NCBI GenBank assembly: GCA_021798115.1
Contig: JAJZYM010000001.1
Span: 1 to 44,420, forward strand
Direction: 5' to 3'
DNA length: 44,420 nt
Source of the DNA: Pseudomonadota bacterium
Lineage (GTDB): Bacteria > Pseudomonadota > Gammaproteobacteria > JAKAQQ01
Positions 31,183 through 38,426 of the stretch are shown here, piece after piece. Numbering within the stretch: the first letter of the stretch is position 1; the number at the start of each line of letters is the position of its first letter. The position numbers and the translations under genes were made by a program. Below the pieces are notes generated by a model that was not told where the DNA came from, ran no database searches, and saw nothing but the letters and a program-made list of their open reading frames with translations.

Positions 31183-32495
31183 CGGGCCCTCATCGCGGCC
31201 TCGATCTCGTCCGGTGTGCGCGGCAGTCCGGCGGTCAGCACACGCGGACCCTCCGCGGTCACGAGGACGTCGTCCTCGATGCGCACGCCCAGCCCGCGGA
31301 ACGCGCGGGGAACCCGTCGGTCGTTCGGGGCGAAGTAGAGCCCCGGTTCGACCGTGAGCACCATGCCGGGCTCGAACTCGCGCCACGCGCCGTCGATCTT
31401 GTAGGCGCCGACGTCGTGCACGTCCCGCCCGAGCCAGTGACCGGACCGGTGCATGTAGTACGGGCGGTAGGCCTCCTGGCGAACCAGATCCGAGGGCTTG
31501 CCGCGCAGGATCCCCAAACGCACGAGACCCGCGGTGATCACCCGCACGGTCGTCTCGTGCGGCTCGTTCCACCCGCGTCCGGGACGGGCGCAGGCGATCG
31601 CTTTCCTCTGGGCCTCGAGGACAACCTCGTAGACCCCACGCGCTTCGGGGCTGAAGCGACCGTCAACGGGAAAGGTCGTGGTGATGTCGGCGGCGTAGCC
31701 GCGCCACTCGGCGCCGGCGTCGAGCAAAAAACAGGTCCCCGCACGCAGCGGCTGAGTGTTGTCGGTGTAGTGGAGAATGCAGGCGTTCGCACCCCCGGCG
31801 GCGATCGTCCCGTAGGCTTCGCTGGCCCCGGCCCGATCGAACACCGCGCGCACCTCCGCGGCGATCGTCCACTCGTTCACCCCGGGGGCCACCACGGCCA
31901 TGGCCCGACGGTGGGCCTCGACGCTCACCCGGGCCGCCCGACGCATGAGCGTGATTTCGTGCGCGCTCTTCGTCAGCCGGAGTTCGTGAAGGGGCTCGGC
32001 CAAATCGCGGATCTCGGCCGGAGCCCGCACCCCCGCCCGCGCGCGCTCACGCAAACGATCGATCCAGCCGAGGATCCGGCGGTCGTCACCCTCGTGGCGA
32101 CCGAGGCTGTAGTAAAGCGTCCGTGTGTTCTCGAGAAGCCGAAGGACGACCGTCTCGAGCTCGCTCAGCGGGAAGGCTTCGTCGGCCCCGTAGTCCCGCC
32201 GCGCTCCTTCGGGACCGATACGCCGCCCGTGCCAGAGCTCTTGCTCCCGGTCGCGCGGACGACAGAAGAGGAGAAACGCGCCTTCGCGGCGGCCAGGGGC
32301 CAAGACGGCGAAAGCGTCGGGCTCGGGGAAGCCCGTGAGATAGTCGAAATCGCTGTCCTGACGAAAGGGGTAGGCCACGTCCCTGTTGCGGTAAACCGTC
32401 CGAGCGGCCGGAAGAAGGGCCAGGCTTCCCGGGCCCATGAGGCGCATGAGCGCACGCCGACGGCGGGTGCAATCGCGTCGTTCGGCAGGATCCAT
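31179..32495 (-). CDS. pepP: Xaa-Pro aminopeptidase (aminopeptidase P II)
   Basis: PepP removes the N-terminal residue from peptides with proline in second position, using two Mn ions. The 438-residue protein has the creatinase-type N-terminal domain (SDFDYLTGFPEPDAF) and the pita-bread catalytic domain. The expected metal ligands are seen in LLDAGAEWRGYAADITTTFP, HRSGHWLGRDVHD, LTVEPGLYF and GVRIEDDVLV. The ATG at 32495 starts MDPAERRDCTRRRRALM, close to other family members. It opens the leftward pepP-ubiH-ubiI-like-addB-addA-parC operon and is divergent from zapB, the same arrangement as around E. coli pepP and zapA. Confidence 0.97.
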   Translation of the reverse strand: MDPAERRDCTRRRRALMRLMGPGSLALLPAARTVYRNRDVAYPFRQDSDFDYLTGFPEPDAFAVLAPGRREGAFLLFCRPRDREQELWHGRRIGPEGARRDYGADEAFPLSELETVVLRLLENTRTLYYSLGRHEGDDRRILGWIDRLRERARAGVRAPAEIRDLAEPLHELRLTKSAHEITLMRRAARVSVEAHRRAMAVVAPGVNEWTIAAEVRAVFDRAGASEAYGTIAAGGANACILHYTDNTQPLRAGTCFLLDAGAEWRGYAADITTTFPVDGRFSPEARGVYEVVLEAQRKAIACARPGRGWNEPHETTVRVITAGLVRLGILRGKPSDLVRQEAYRPYYMHRSGHWLGRDVHDVGAYKIDGAWREFEPGMVLTVEPGLYFAPNDRRVPRAFRGLGVRIEDDVLVTAEGPRVLTAGLPRTPDEIEAAMRAR

Positions 32496-32539
32496 CACGG
32501 TGGGGCTCCGGGCGGCACGCGTTTCCGCGCCGACGTGAG

Positions 32540-32545
32540 ATTGTA
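32540..32545 (-). promoter_or_regulatory. Possible -10 element of the pepP operon
   Basis: The minus strand reads TACAAT about 45 bases before the pepP ATG. No strong -35 hexamer is visible (TGGGCC at 17 bases). The position in the divergent pepP/zapB gap makes it plausible. Confidence 0.4.
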
Positions 32546-32582
32546 GCGCAGCCTCCCGTCGCGGCCCACCGCCACGCCCGAA

Positions 32583-32612
32583 TTGCCGCCCCCCGCGAGG
32601 TTCGCTTATAGT
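32583..32612 (+). promoter_or_regulatory. Probable promoter of zapB-zapA
   Basis: TTGCCG (32583-32588) and TATAGT (32607-32612) are separated by 18 bases and lie about 33 bases before the zapB start. This is the only well-formed sigma70-like pair on the plus strand in the divergent gap. Confidence 0.6.
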
Positions 32613-32645
32613 GAAGCATCTCCTTCGACACGCGCGGGGGTTTCC

Positions 32646-32861
32646 GTGTCGCCTTGGGATGAAGAAATCGCACGCCTCGAGACCCACGTCACGGAGCTTC
32701 TCCATCGGCTCGACCGGCTCACGATCGAGAACGAAGCGTTGCGCACACGTCTCGAAGAACTCGGTGAGGAGCGCGCTCACCTCATCGGGCGAGGGGACGA
32801 GGCCCGCCGGCGTGTCGAGGCCCTGATCACGCGGCTGCGTGCGCTCGAGGAAGGACCGTGA
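32646..32861 (+). CDS. zapB: ZapB-like coiled-coil cell division protein
   Basis: This 71-residue protein is almost wholly a predicted coiled coil, with heptads running through EEIARLETHVTELLHRLDRL, the NEALRTRLEELGEERAHL part and the following RVEALITRLRALE. That pattern and its place directly before zapA match the small ZapB-like family (TIGR02449 type) of Gammaproteobacteria, which supports Z-ring assembly through ZapA. I chose the GTG at 32646 (VSPWDEEIA); the ATG at 32583 would overlap the promoter and add a non-coiled tail. Its stop overlaps the zapA start by four bases. The family name is certain only at the level of small coiled-coil protein. Confidence 0.8.
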   Translation: MSPWDEEIARLETHVTELLHRLDRLTIENEALRTRLEELGEERAHLIGRGDEARRRVEALITRLRALEEGP

Positions 32862-33178
32862 AGACGGCTCCGGAAAGTCTCCGGGTGCGGCTCCTCGACC
32901 GGGACTTTCAGGTCGCCTGCCCGCCGGGCGAGGGAGCGGGCCTCCTCCGGGCGGCCGAGCTTCTCGACGCCCGCATGCGGGAAGCCCGCGGCGAAGGACT
33001 CGTGGGACTCGACCGCATCGCCGTCGCCGTCGCCCTCAATCTCGCGCACGAGCGCATCGAACTCGAGGAACGCGCCTCCGCAGGCAGCGGAATCGCCCTC
33101 GAGCGCCTGCGTGCGCTCAACCGCCGGCTGGCGTTCCGACTCACCGGGGCCGAGGAGCCTGCGGAACGCCGCCTCTGA
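32858..33178 (+). CDS. zapA: Cell division protein ZapA
   Basis: ZapA binds FtsZ and cross-links filaments at the division site. The 106-residue protein has the typical N-terminal globular part (RVRLLDRDFQVACPPGEGAG, then LLRAAELLDARMRE) and the hydrophobic/helical LDRIAVAVALNLAHERIELE, followed by a helix that would form the coiled-coil dimer. The GTG start overlaps the zapB stop (GTGA). The gene precedes 6S RNA and fau, the same order as in E. coli and Pseudomonas. Confidence 0.94.
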   Translation: MKTAPESLRVRLLDRDFQVACPPGEGAGLLRAAELLDARMREARGEGLVGLDRIAVAVALNLAHERIELEERASAGSGIALERLRALNRRLAFRLTGAEEPAERRL

Positions 33179-33212
33179 TTTGCAATCCGGAGCCCACGGA
33201 GGCATCATGGTG

Positions 33213-33406
33213 CCGACGTCTCCTGCGGTGTGCGATCGGGGCCGGGATTCCTCTTGAGCCTAATCGACCATCCCGGAGGCCAAAGTCGTGATCGGGCGCG
33301 CAAACCCGCCGCTTGTGCGGGGAGCCCAACGACACGCAGCGGCCACCACCTGAACCTCGGGTTCAAGGGCAAAAGCCCCGGACGGCACAGGCGGGAGACG
33401 TCCTTC
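33213..33406 (+). ncRNA. ssrS: 6S RNA (SsrS)
   Basis: 6S RNA binds the sigma70 holoenzyme and tunes transcription in stationary phase. The ends pair (GACGTCTCCTGC near 33215 with GCGGGAGACGTC near 33391). The most conserved internal segment of gammaproteobacterial 6S RNA, CACCTGAACC then GGGTTCAAGGG, is present at 33347-33370, close to the E. coli text. It lies between zapA and fau (ygfA), the classic 6S location, and the fau ATG follows within a few bases of the 3' end. The exact ends are estimates from pairing. A central bubble, expected from family structure, was not fully drawn by eye. Confidence 0.92.
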
Positions 33407-33408
33407 CC

Positions 33409-34017
33409 ATGACGCACGAAGGGGGAGATCCGAGGGCGGATTTCCGCCGGAGATTCCGGCGCCGGCGCGCGTCCGAGACGCCCGAGACACGCGCCGCGGA
33501 GGCCGTGCGAATCGCCTCTATCCTCGCCGGGCACCGCGACTTCCCTCGTCTGCGCTGCCTCGCCGGCTACCTCGCGGACGACGGCGAAGCGGATCCCGGG
33601 CCTTTTCTCGAGCAGGCGCATCGGCAAGGCATCGGTCTCTCGCTTCCCGCTCCCGTCGGCCACGTCCTGCGCTTTCTCACCTGGCTCCCGAACGAACCTC
33701 TCCGCCCCGGCCCTTTCGGCATCCCGATCCCCGCAGGCGGAAGAGTGATCGATCCCGCGGATCTCGACTGGGTTCTCGTTCCGCTCGTGGCCTTCACCGC
33801 CCGCGGCCAACGCCTCGGACGCGGTGGAGGCTTCTACGACCGCACTTTTGCCCACCACACTCCCGGTGTTCGTCCCCTTTTGATCGGGATCGCTTACGGC
33901 TGGCAGGAGGTGGAGCACCTCCCACCCGCACCCTGGGACGTCGATCTCGACGCGGTGGTCACCCCCGAAGGATGGCGGGACTGCCAGCCCGCAGGCGGAG
34001 AGAGGAGCACACGGTGA
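33409..34017 (+). CDS. fau: 5-formyltetrahydrofolate cyclo-ligase
   Basis: This enzyme (YgfA, 5-FCL) converts 5-formyl-THF to 5,10-methenyl-THF with ATP. The protein of 202 residues from the ATG at 33409 has the N-terminal basic helix (ADFRRRFRRRRAS), the phosphate-binding LVPLVAFTARGQRLGRGGGFYDR near residue 125, and the IGIAYGWQ segment. The upstream part of the same frame falls inside 6S RNA and was left out. It is co-oriented and probably co-transcribed with 6S RNA, as in E. coli. Its stop overlaps the EVE gene start. Confidence 0.95.
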   Translation: MTHEGGDPRADFRRRFRRRRASETPETRAAEAVRIASILAGHRDFPRLRCLAGYLADDGEADPGPFLEQAHRQGIGLSLPAPVGHVLRFLTWLPNEPLRPGPFGIPIPAGGRVIDPADLDWVLVPLVAFTARGQRLGRGGGFYDRTFAHHTPGVRPLLIGIAYGWQEVEHLPPAPWDVDLDAVVTPEGWRDCQPAGGERSTR

Positions 34018-34511
34018 ACGTCTGGCTCTTCAAGACCGAACCCTCCACCTTCGGGCTCGACGACCTACGCGCAGCACCGGGGGCCACGACCTCGTGGGAC
34101 GGCGTTCGTAACTACCAGGCCCGCAACTTCCTTCGTGACCGGATCGCGCTCGGCGACCGGGGGATCCTCTACCATTCGAGCTGCGCCGTCCCGGCCGCCG
34201 TGGCTCTCCTCGAGGTTGTCCGCGCCGGCTACCCGGAGACGCCGTCCCCCACCTCCGTCCCGCCCCGCCGGTCTGCATCCGCGCCCGAATCCGAGCGACC
34301 CGTCTGGTATGCGGTCGACGTGCGCCTGCTCCTTCCCTTTCCGCACCCCGTGACCCGCCCGGTGATGCGCGAACATCCCGACCTCACCCACTCGCGTCTC
34401 CTCCAGCGCGGCAACCGTCTCTCGGTTCTCCCCCTTTCAGCGCAGGAAGCCCACGCGATCCTCGATCTCGCCGGCGTCGATCCCGCCGCGATCCGCGATG
34501 CTGCGAAGTGA
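34014..34511 (+). CDS. EVE-domain protein
   Basis: The 165-residue protein begins MNVWLFKTEPSTFGLDDL (GTG start overlapping the fau stop) and has WDGVRNYQARNFLRD, GILYHSSCAVPAAVALLEVV and the downstream WYAVDVRLLLPFPHPVT and HSRLLQRGNRLSVLPLS. These are the diagnostic segments of the EVE/thymocyte nuclear protein 1 family, a PUA-like fold thought to read modified bases. Its cellular role in this lineage is unknown. Linkage to zapA-6S-fau recurs in other Gammaproteobacteria (from memory; not checked). Confidence 0.93.
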   Translation: MNVWLFKTEPSTFGLDDLRAAPGATTSWDGVRNYQARNFLRDRIALGDRGILYHSSCAVPAAVALLEVVRAGYPETPSPTSVPPRRSASAPESERPVWYAVDVRLLLPFPHPVTRPVMREHPDLTHSRLLQRGNRLSVLPLSAQEAHAILDLAGVDPAAIRDAAK

Positions 34512-34541
34512 GCGTGCGTCTGCAGTCTTGCGTGGCGTGTA

Positions 34542-34547
34542 TATACT
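34542..34547 (+). promoter_or_regulatory. Possible -10 element of the histone-like gene
   Basis: TATACT lies in an AT-rich patch 37 bases before the ATG at 34584. No clear -35 hexamer was found at 16-18 bases. The gene needs its own signal because it is separated from the EVE gene by 72 bases. Confidence 0.35.
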
Positions 34548-34583
34548 TACAAGCGTGTAACCACACCAGCGGAGTTCACCGCA

Positions 34584-35030
34584 ATGATGAAGCGTAAAGC
34601 CAGCAAAAAACCCGCCGCCAAAAAGACCACGGCTCGCCGTCGTCCCGGCGGCACCAAAGTCGCGAAGAAGGCCGTCGCCAAAAAGACGGTCCGGAAAGTC
34701 GCGAAGAAGGCCGTCGCCAAAAAGACGGTCCGGAAAGTCGCGAAGAAGGCCCCCGCCAAAAAGACGGTCCGGAAAGTCGCGAAGAAGGCCCCCGCCAAAA
34801 AGACGGCCAAGAAAAAAGCCGCCAAAAAGGCCCCCGCCAAAAAGGTCGTCAAAAAGGCTCCCGCCAAGAAAGCGTCGAGAAAGAGCCACGCAAAAAAAAA
34901 GGCTAGCCCCTCGCGCTCGTCCGGCCCGATGAGCCCGGTGCTGCCGTCCATGACGCGGAGCATGCCGTCTTCCGAGATCAAGGGTTCCTCGACCACCGAG
35001 TCCGGCTCGGCGATCAGCTCTATTTTCTGA
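34584..35030 (+). CDS. Lysine-rich histone H1-like (AlgP-type) protein
   Basis: The protein of 148 residues is very basic. Residues 1 to about 110 are made of Lys/Ala/Val/Pro repeats of the pattern KVAKKAVAKKTVR and KKAPAKK, like the tails of eukaryotic H1 and the Pseudomonas AlgP/AlgR3 and Bordetella BpH1 proteins. The final 38 residues are Ser/Thr-rich and of ordinary composition (ending SAISSIF). Such proteins bind DNA non-specifically and compact or regulate it; in Pseudomonas AlgP affects alginate expression. Four near-identical 39-bp units encode the core. An ATG at 34587 could also start it. The function is inferred from composition only. It could be involved in RNA binding instead. 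Confidence 0.85.
   Translation: MMKRKASKKPAAKKTTARRRPGGTKVAKKAVAKKTVRKVAKKAVAKKTVRKVAKKAPAKKTVRKVAKKAPAKKTAKKKAAKKAPAKKVVKKAPAKKASRKSHAKKKASPSRSSGPMSPVLPSMTRSMPSSEIKGSSTTESGSAISSIF
34656..34807 (+). repeat. 39-bp tandem repeat in the histone-like gene
   Basis: Units start at 34656, 34695, 34734 and 34773 (the last one partial). Units 1 and 2 are identical in all 39 bases. Units 3 and 4 differ in the Val/Pro codon (GTC to CCC). Each unit encodes 13 residues, KVAKKAVAKKTVR or KVAKKAPAKKTVR. Since 39 is a multiple of three, gain or loss of a unit keeps the frame. Confidence 0.95.
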
Positions 35031-35048
35031 TCGGTCGCTGACGCGTTC

Positions 35049-35072
35049 CGTCCCCACCTCGCGGTGGGGACG
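35049..35072 (+). terminator. Hairpin downstream of the histone-like gene
   Basis: CGTCCCCACC and GGTGGGGACG form a perfect 10-bp stem with a TCGC loop, 18 bases after the stop codon. The following sequence is pyrimidine-rich (CTTCCCTCTC) but has no T run, so the terminator may be weak. Confidence 0.65.
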
Positions 35073-35121
35073 GGCGTCTTCCCTCTCATGAACCCTTCCC
35101 GCAAGGGAGCGTTCCGGGGCT

Positions 35122-35814
35122 TTGACTCGTTTGAAGACATCCGCCGACCACACGCGTGCCCGAGAGGCGGCGGCTCGTGCCGTCCTCGAGGAGATTCGCG
35201 ACGTCCGTATCCTCGGCGTGGGAACCGGCCGGGCGGTGGCCGCGGTCCTCACACTCCTTGATCCTCACCGTTGCGGCATCGAGGCCGCCGTCCCCAGTTC
35301 CGAAGCCACGCGTCGCCTCCTCATCGAGCGCGGATGGACGCTCGTCGATCCGAACACGGCCGGGCCGCTCGAACTCTATGTCGATGGAGCAGACGAGTTC
35401 GACACCGAGGGTCGCCTGATCAAAGGCGGAGGCGGAGCTCTCGTCCGCGAGAAGATCTTGGCCTCGGCCTCCCGGCGGTTCCTGGTCGTGGCCGAAGAGC
35501 CCAAGAAAGTCCCGCTTCTCGGACGCTTCCCCATCCCCGTCGAAGTCCTCCCACCGGCCCGAAGCCTGATCGCCCGCCACCTCGTCGCCCTCGGCGGCAC
35601 GCCGGTTCTCCGGGAAGGGTTCGTGAGCGACAACGGGAACCCCATTCTCGACGTGACGGGACTCCCGAGGACTGATCCCGCCGGGCTCGAGCGGACGATC
35701 AAGCTCTGGCCCGGCGTGGTCGACGTGGGTCTCTGCACGCTGCGCCGCGCCGACCGCATCTACGTCGGGCGTGCCGACGGAAGCGTTGAGCGGATCGATC
35801 CTGCCCGAGGCTGA
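35122..35814 (+). CDS. rpiA: Ribose-5-phosphate isomerase A
   Basis: RpiA interconverts ribose 5-phosphate and ribulose 5-phosphate in the pentose phosphate pathway. The 230-residue protein has LGVGTGRAVAAVL near residue 31, ELYVDGADEFD near 85 with the catalytic aspartates, and LIKGGGGALVREK near 99 with the catalytic Glu and the lysine. The late segment DVGLC also fits. The start is uncertain: TTG at 35122 is favoured by length and by AGGGAG 12 bases upstream, but a TTG nine bases later is possible. No ATG in frame is near. The following 35815-35976 stretch is non-coding, holds no recognisable feature, and separates rpiA from the convergent wecB. Confidence 0.94.
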   Translation: MTRLKTSADHTRAREAAARAVLEEIRDVRILGVGTGRAVAAVLTLLDPHRCGIEAAVPSSEATRRLLIERGWTLVDPNTAGPLELYVDGADEFDTEGRLIKGGGGALVREKILASASRRFLVVAEEPKKVPLLGRFPIPVEVLPPARSLIARHLVALGGTPVLREGFVSDNGNPILDVTGLPRTDPAGLERTIKLWPGVVDVGLCTLRRADRIYVGRADGSVERIDPARG

Positions 35815-35976
35815 TGGGGCCCCCGTTGCCCCACCCTCAACTTAGACATCGGAGGGAGACCAGACTCCGGTGTCGTCCTGTCCGGCGGGATCAAGGCGCG
35901 GCCAGACGTTGTGGCACCCAGCCATCCCGCATGCGAGTCCCCCACTACTGCACAAGCGCTGAGGTGGCGGCTTCTC

Positions 35977-37098
35977 TCAGGGTGGAGGGCGGTGGAGGAC
36001 TCCGTTCAGGTGGGCGGCAATCCGTTCGGCGGCGCGACCGTCTCCGAAGGGCTCAGGCCAGTCGACAACGGCACCGAGCGCGGCCTGAGCCGTGCGAACG
36101 ATACGTTCGGGATCGGTTCCCGCCAGCCGGTTGGCTCCCGATGGCAAGGTCTCGGTCCATTCCGTGTTCTCACGCACGGTCACGCAGGGGACCTGGTGGA
36201 TGCAGGCCTCCTGCTGCACGCCGCCCGAATCGGTGAAGACCAAGCGTGCCGAAATCAAGAGCCCGAGAAACGCCAGGTAGCCGAGGGCGTTGCCGAGCTG
36301 CAGCCCCTCGAGCGCCCGTGCCCACTCGAGGAGCCCAAACTCTTCGAGACGGCGCCAGGTCCGCGGATGGAGCGGAGCCCGGACTTCGAGCCCGAGGATG
36401 AGCCCGGCGGCCGCAACCCCCGAGAGGATGCCCTTTAAACGGTCGGGATCGTCGACATTCTCCTCCCGGTGCGTGGTGAGAACGGCGTAGGGCGGAACGC
36501 TCGGGACCGGAGCACAGCGGCGGCGGGCCGCCAGCGAAGCGTCGACGATCGGGTTGCCTGTCACCACCACCTCCCCCCAGACCGCCTCGCGCCGGAGTCT
36601 CTCGGCCGCCTTCTCGGAGGTGGCGTAGAGGTAGTCGGAAACGTGGTCGATCACTCGCCTGTTGTGCTCCTCGGGCATGCGCCGGTCGTAGGAGCGTTCG
36701 CCCGCCTCGACGTGCCCGACCTCAAGGCCCAGCTTGCGGGCAGCGAGCGCCGCGGCCAGGTTGGTGTTGGCGTCCCCACCCACGAGAACGACACGCGGCC
36801 GCCGCTCGAGAAAATAACGCTCGAGGCCCGTGATCATGGCGGCCGTCTGGGCCCCGTGCGTGCGGGCGGCCTCGATCCCCTCGAGCCGGTACTCCGGAGG
36901 AGGAATGCCGAGTTCGGCGCACAAGTCCGCGTCCATCGACGGCGAGTAGTGCTGCCCGGTGTGCACGAGCACGTGCGGGACGGCGGCCTTGCGGAGCGCC
37001 TCAAGAATCGGGGCGAACATCACGAGGCCCGGACGGGTCCCGACCACGACCGCCACTTCGGAGCGGCGGCGGGCGGGGTCGAGAATCCCCTCACCCAC
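35977..37098 (-). CDS. wecB: UDP-N-acetylglucosamine 2-epimerase (WecB family)
   Basis: WecB turns UDP-GlcNAc into UDP-ManNAc for surface polysaccharides. The 373-residue protein has the GT-B fold signatures: GGDANTNLAAALAARK near residue 106, HVEAGERSYDRRMPEEHNRR near 130, LTTHREENVDD, the C-terminal VFTDSGGVQQEACIHQVPCV and VRENTEWTET. In E. coli WecB the first loop is GTRPEAIKM with a functionally important lysine; here it reads VGTRPGLVMFAPI, with neither the Glu nor the Lys. The GTG start at 37098 overlaps the end of the glycosyltransferase gene by eight bases, so the two are co-transcribed. Confidence 0.92.
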   Translation of the reverse strand: MGEGILDPARRRSEVAVVVGTRPGLVMFAPILEALRKAAVPHVLVHTGQHYSPSMDADLCAELGIPPPEYRLEGIEAARTHGAQTAAMITGLERYFLERRPRVVLVGGDANTNLAAALAARKLGLEVGHVEAGERSYDRRMPEEHNRRVIDHVSDYLYATSEKAAERLRREAVWGEVVVTGNPIVDASLAARRRCAPVPSVPPYAVLTTHREENVDDPDRLKGILSGVAAAGLILGLEVRAPLHPRTWRRLEEFGLLEWARALEGLQLGNALGYLAFLGLLISARLVFTDSGGVQQEACIHQVPCVTVRENTEWTETLPSGANRLAGTDPERIVRTAQAALGAVVDWPEPFGDGRAAERIAAHLNGVLHRPPP

Positions 37099-38347
37099 GA
37101 GTCGGCTCCTCCACCCGACGCTCCACGCCCGGGGTCGAAGGGGCAGGCACCGCCTTCAGACGCTCCCCGAGCCAGCCGTCGAGAACGGGCGCAAACACTT
37201 CCCAGTTGTGACGCTCGAGAAACGCGGACCTCGCAAGACGCTTGCGCCTGGCCAGATCATCCGGATGGTCCAGAAGAGATGCCGCCGCCGCGGCCACGGC
37301 CGCGGGGTCGTCCGTCCGCACGGCGAGAGCGGCCTCCGCCTCGAGGGCCGGGCGTGCGACCTCTCCCTCGTCCGGAACGAGGAGGGCGAGCCCCGCCTGC
37401 ATGTACGTGAAGAGTTTGCGCCCGTTGCCTCCACCGAGACCGCGTGCGAGAAGAGACGGCTGGTGGAGAGCCAACGCCACATCGGCCCGCGTGGCGAGCA
37501 GGGCCACGAGCTCGGCGTAGGGGAGGGGCGGGTGAACCTCGACCGCGGAGGAGAGCCCGAGTGCCCGGATCCGGGCGTCGAGCCGTTCCGGCGAGCCTCG
37601 TTGAGGCCCCACGAGGAGGAGCCGGACCGCCCGCCCGCGGCGGTGGAGGTGGGCCACAGCCTCGAGCATCACGAAAAGCCCCTTGTCCTCCTGAAGCCCC
37701 CCGGCGTAGGCGAGAACCCCCGCCCCGTGCGGCGCCGGTCGTGATGGCTCGGGGGGATCGTCGGCACGCGAGGGGTAATTGGGGACGACAAGGACGGGGC
37801 GGCCCGACGCGGCCAGGCGACGTTCGAACCAGCCGCCGGCGGAATCGACCGAGAGAATCCCGCTCACCGTCCCCAGAAGGCGGCGCTCCCAAAGCCGAAC
37901 GAGCGGACGGGCGAGCGGAGCGAGGGGACCGAAATAAGCCGAGAGATCCTCGGCGTAGTATTCCGCAGCGTCGTACAGCCAGAGGGCCTGGGGGAATCGC
38001 CGCGCGATCGGCAAGTGAAGAAGATGGCCGGCCACGATCACCCGTGGGGGGTCGCCCGCCTGCACGAGATCGTCAAGAGCACGGACCAGGGTCCGGCGGT
38101 AGACGGCGTGACGGAGAAGGAGGCGTCGGCGCCCGTAGGGAGCGGGAACACCTACCGTGAGGAGATCTTCGCGAACCCGGATGTTTCCCCCGCTTCGACT
38201 GCGGTCCCAGCCAATGCTGAGGGGGCGGCCACCCCGCGCGGCGAGCGCGCCCATGAGGAGGATCTGGCGGGGTGTCGGCGAGGCATGCGTGGTCAGGAGC
38301 ACAACCCGCCCCAGACGCGCCTCCCGGTCCGACAGGCTCACCGGCAC
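37091..38347 (-). CDS. GT4-like glycosyltransferase
   Basis: The protein of about 418 residues has a GT-B (glycosyltransferase group 1) layout. The N-terminal half holds HASPTPRQILLMGALA and WLYDAAEYYAEDLSAYFG. The C-terminal half holds LAYAGGLQEDKGLFVMLEAV, RLLLVGPQRGS and GLGGGNGRKLFTYMQAGLAL, the donor-binding region. It probably transfers a sugar during surface glycan synthesis; acceptor and donor are unknown. It is co-transcribed with wecB. The start is a guess: GTG at 38347 or 38341. Both are only 20-27 bases beyond the 3' end of the tRNA-Gln fragment and have no good ribosome binding site, so promoter and start may have been disrupted or provided by the neighbouring insertion. GC content is high, like the left part of the window. 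Confidence 0.85.
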   Translation of the reverse strand: MPVSLSDREARLGRVVLLTTHASPTPRQILLMGALAARGGRPLSIGWDRSRSGGNIRVREDLLTVGVPAPYGRRRLLLRHAVYRRTLVRALDDLVQAGDPPRVIVAGHLLHLPIARRFPQALWLYDAAEYYAEDLSAYFGPLAPLARPLVRLWERRLLGTVSGILSVDSAGGWFERRLAASGRPVLVVPNYPSRADDPPEPSRPAPHGAGVLAYAGGLQEDKGLFVMLEAVAHLHRRGRAVRLLLVGPQRGSPERLDARIRALGLSSAVEVHPPLPYAELVALLATRADVALALHQPSLLARGLGGGNGRKLFTYMQAGLALLVPDEGEVARPALEAEAALAVRTDDPAAVAAAAASLLDHPDDLARRKRLARSAFLERHNWEVFAPVLDGWLGERLKAVPAPSTPGVERRVEEPTRG

Positions 38348-38367
38348 GCCGGCCGCGGAGGCAGGAA

Positions 38368-38412
38368 TGGCTGGGGGACGTGGATTCGAACCACGGTTTG
38401 CGGAGTCAGAGT
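38368..38412 (-). tRNA. tRNA-Gln(CUG) 3' half, probable attachment site remnant
   Basis: Read on the minus strand, this gives the anticodon loop CTCTGAC (U33, anticodon CUG), the 3' side of the anticodon stem, a four-base variable loop, a perfect T arm (CGTGG, TTCGAAT, CCACG), the acceptor 3' strand TCCCCCA, discriminator G and encoded CCA. This is the 3' end of a bacterial tRNA-Gln. Upstream (38413-38443) no matching 5' acceptor (TGGGGGA) or D arm can be formed, and the anticodon stem pairs in only three of five positions. An integration site that duplicates the 3' end of a tRNA gene would look exactly like this. A decayed full tRNA gene is the alternative, though the 3' half shows no decay. 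Confidence 0.8.
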
Positions 38413-38426
38413 CTGAAGCCCGTGCA

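Noticed and set aside
34656-34807. CRISPR-like array
   Set aside because: The units are contiguous without spacers, are in frame and encode the basic repeats of the histone-like protein.
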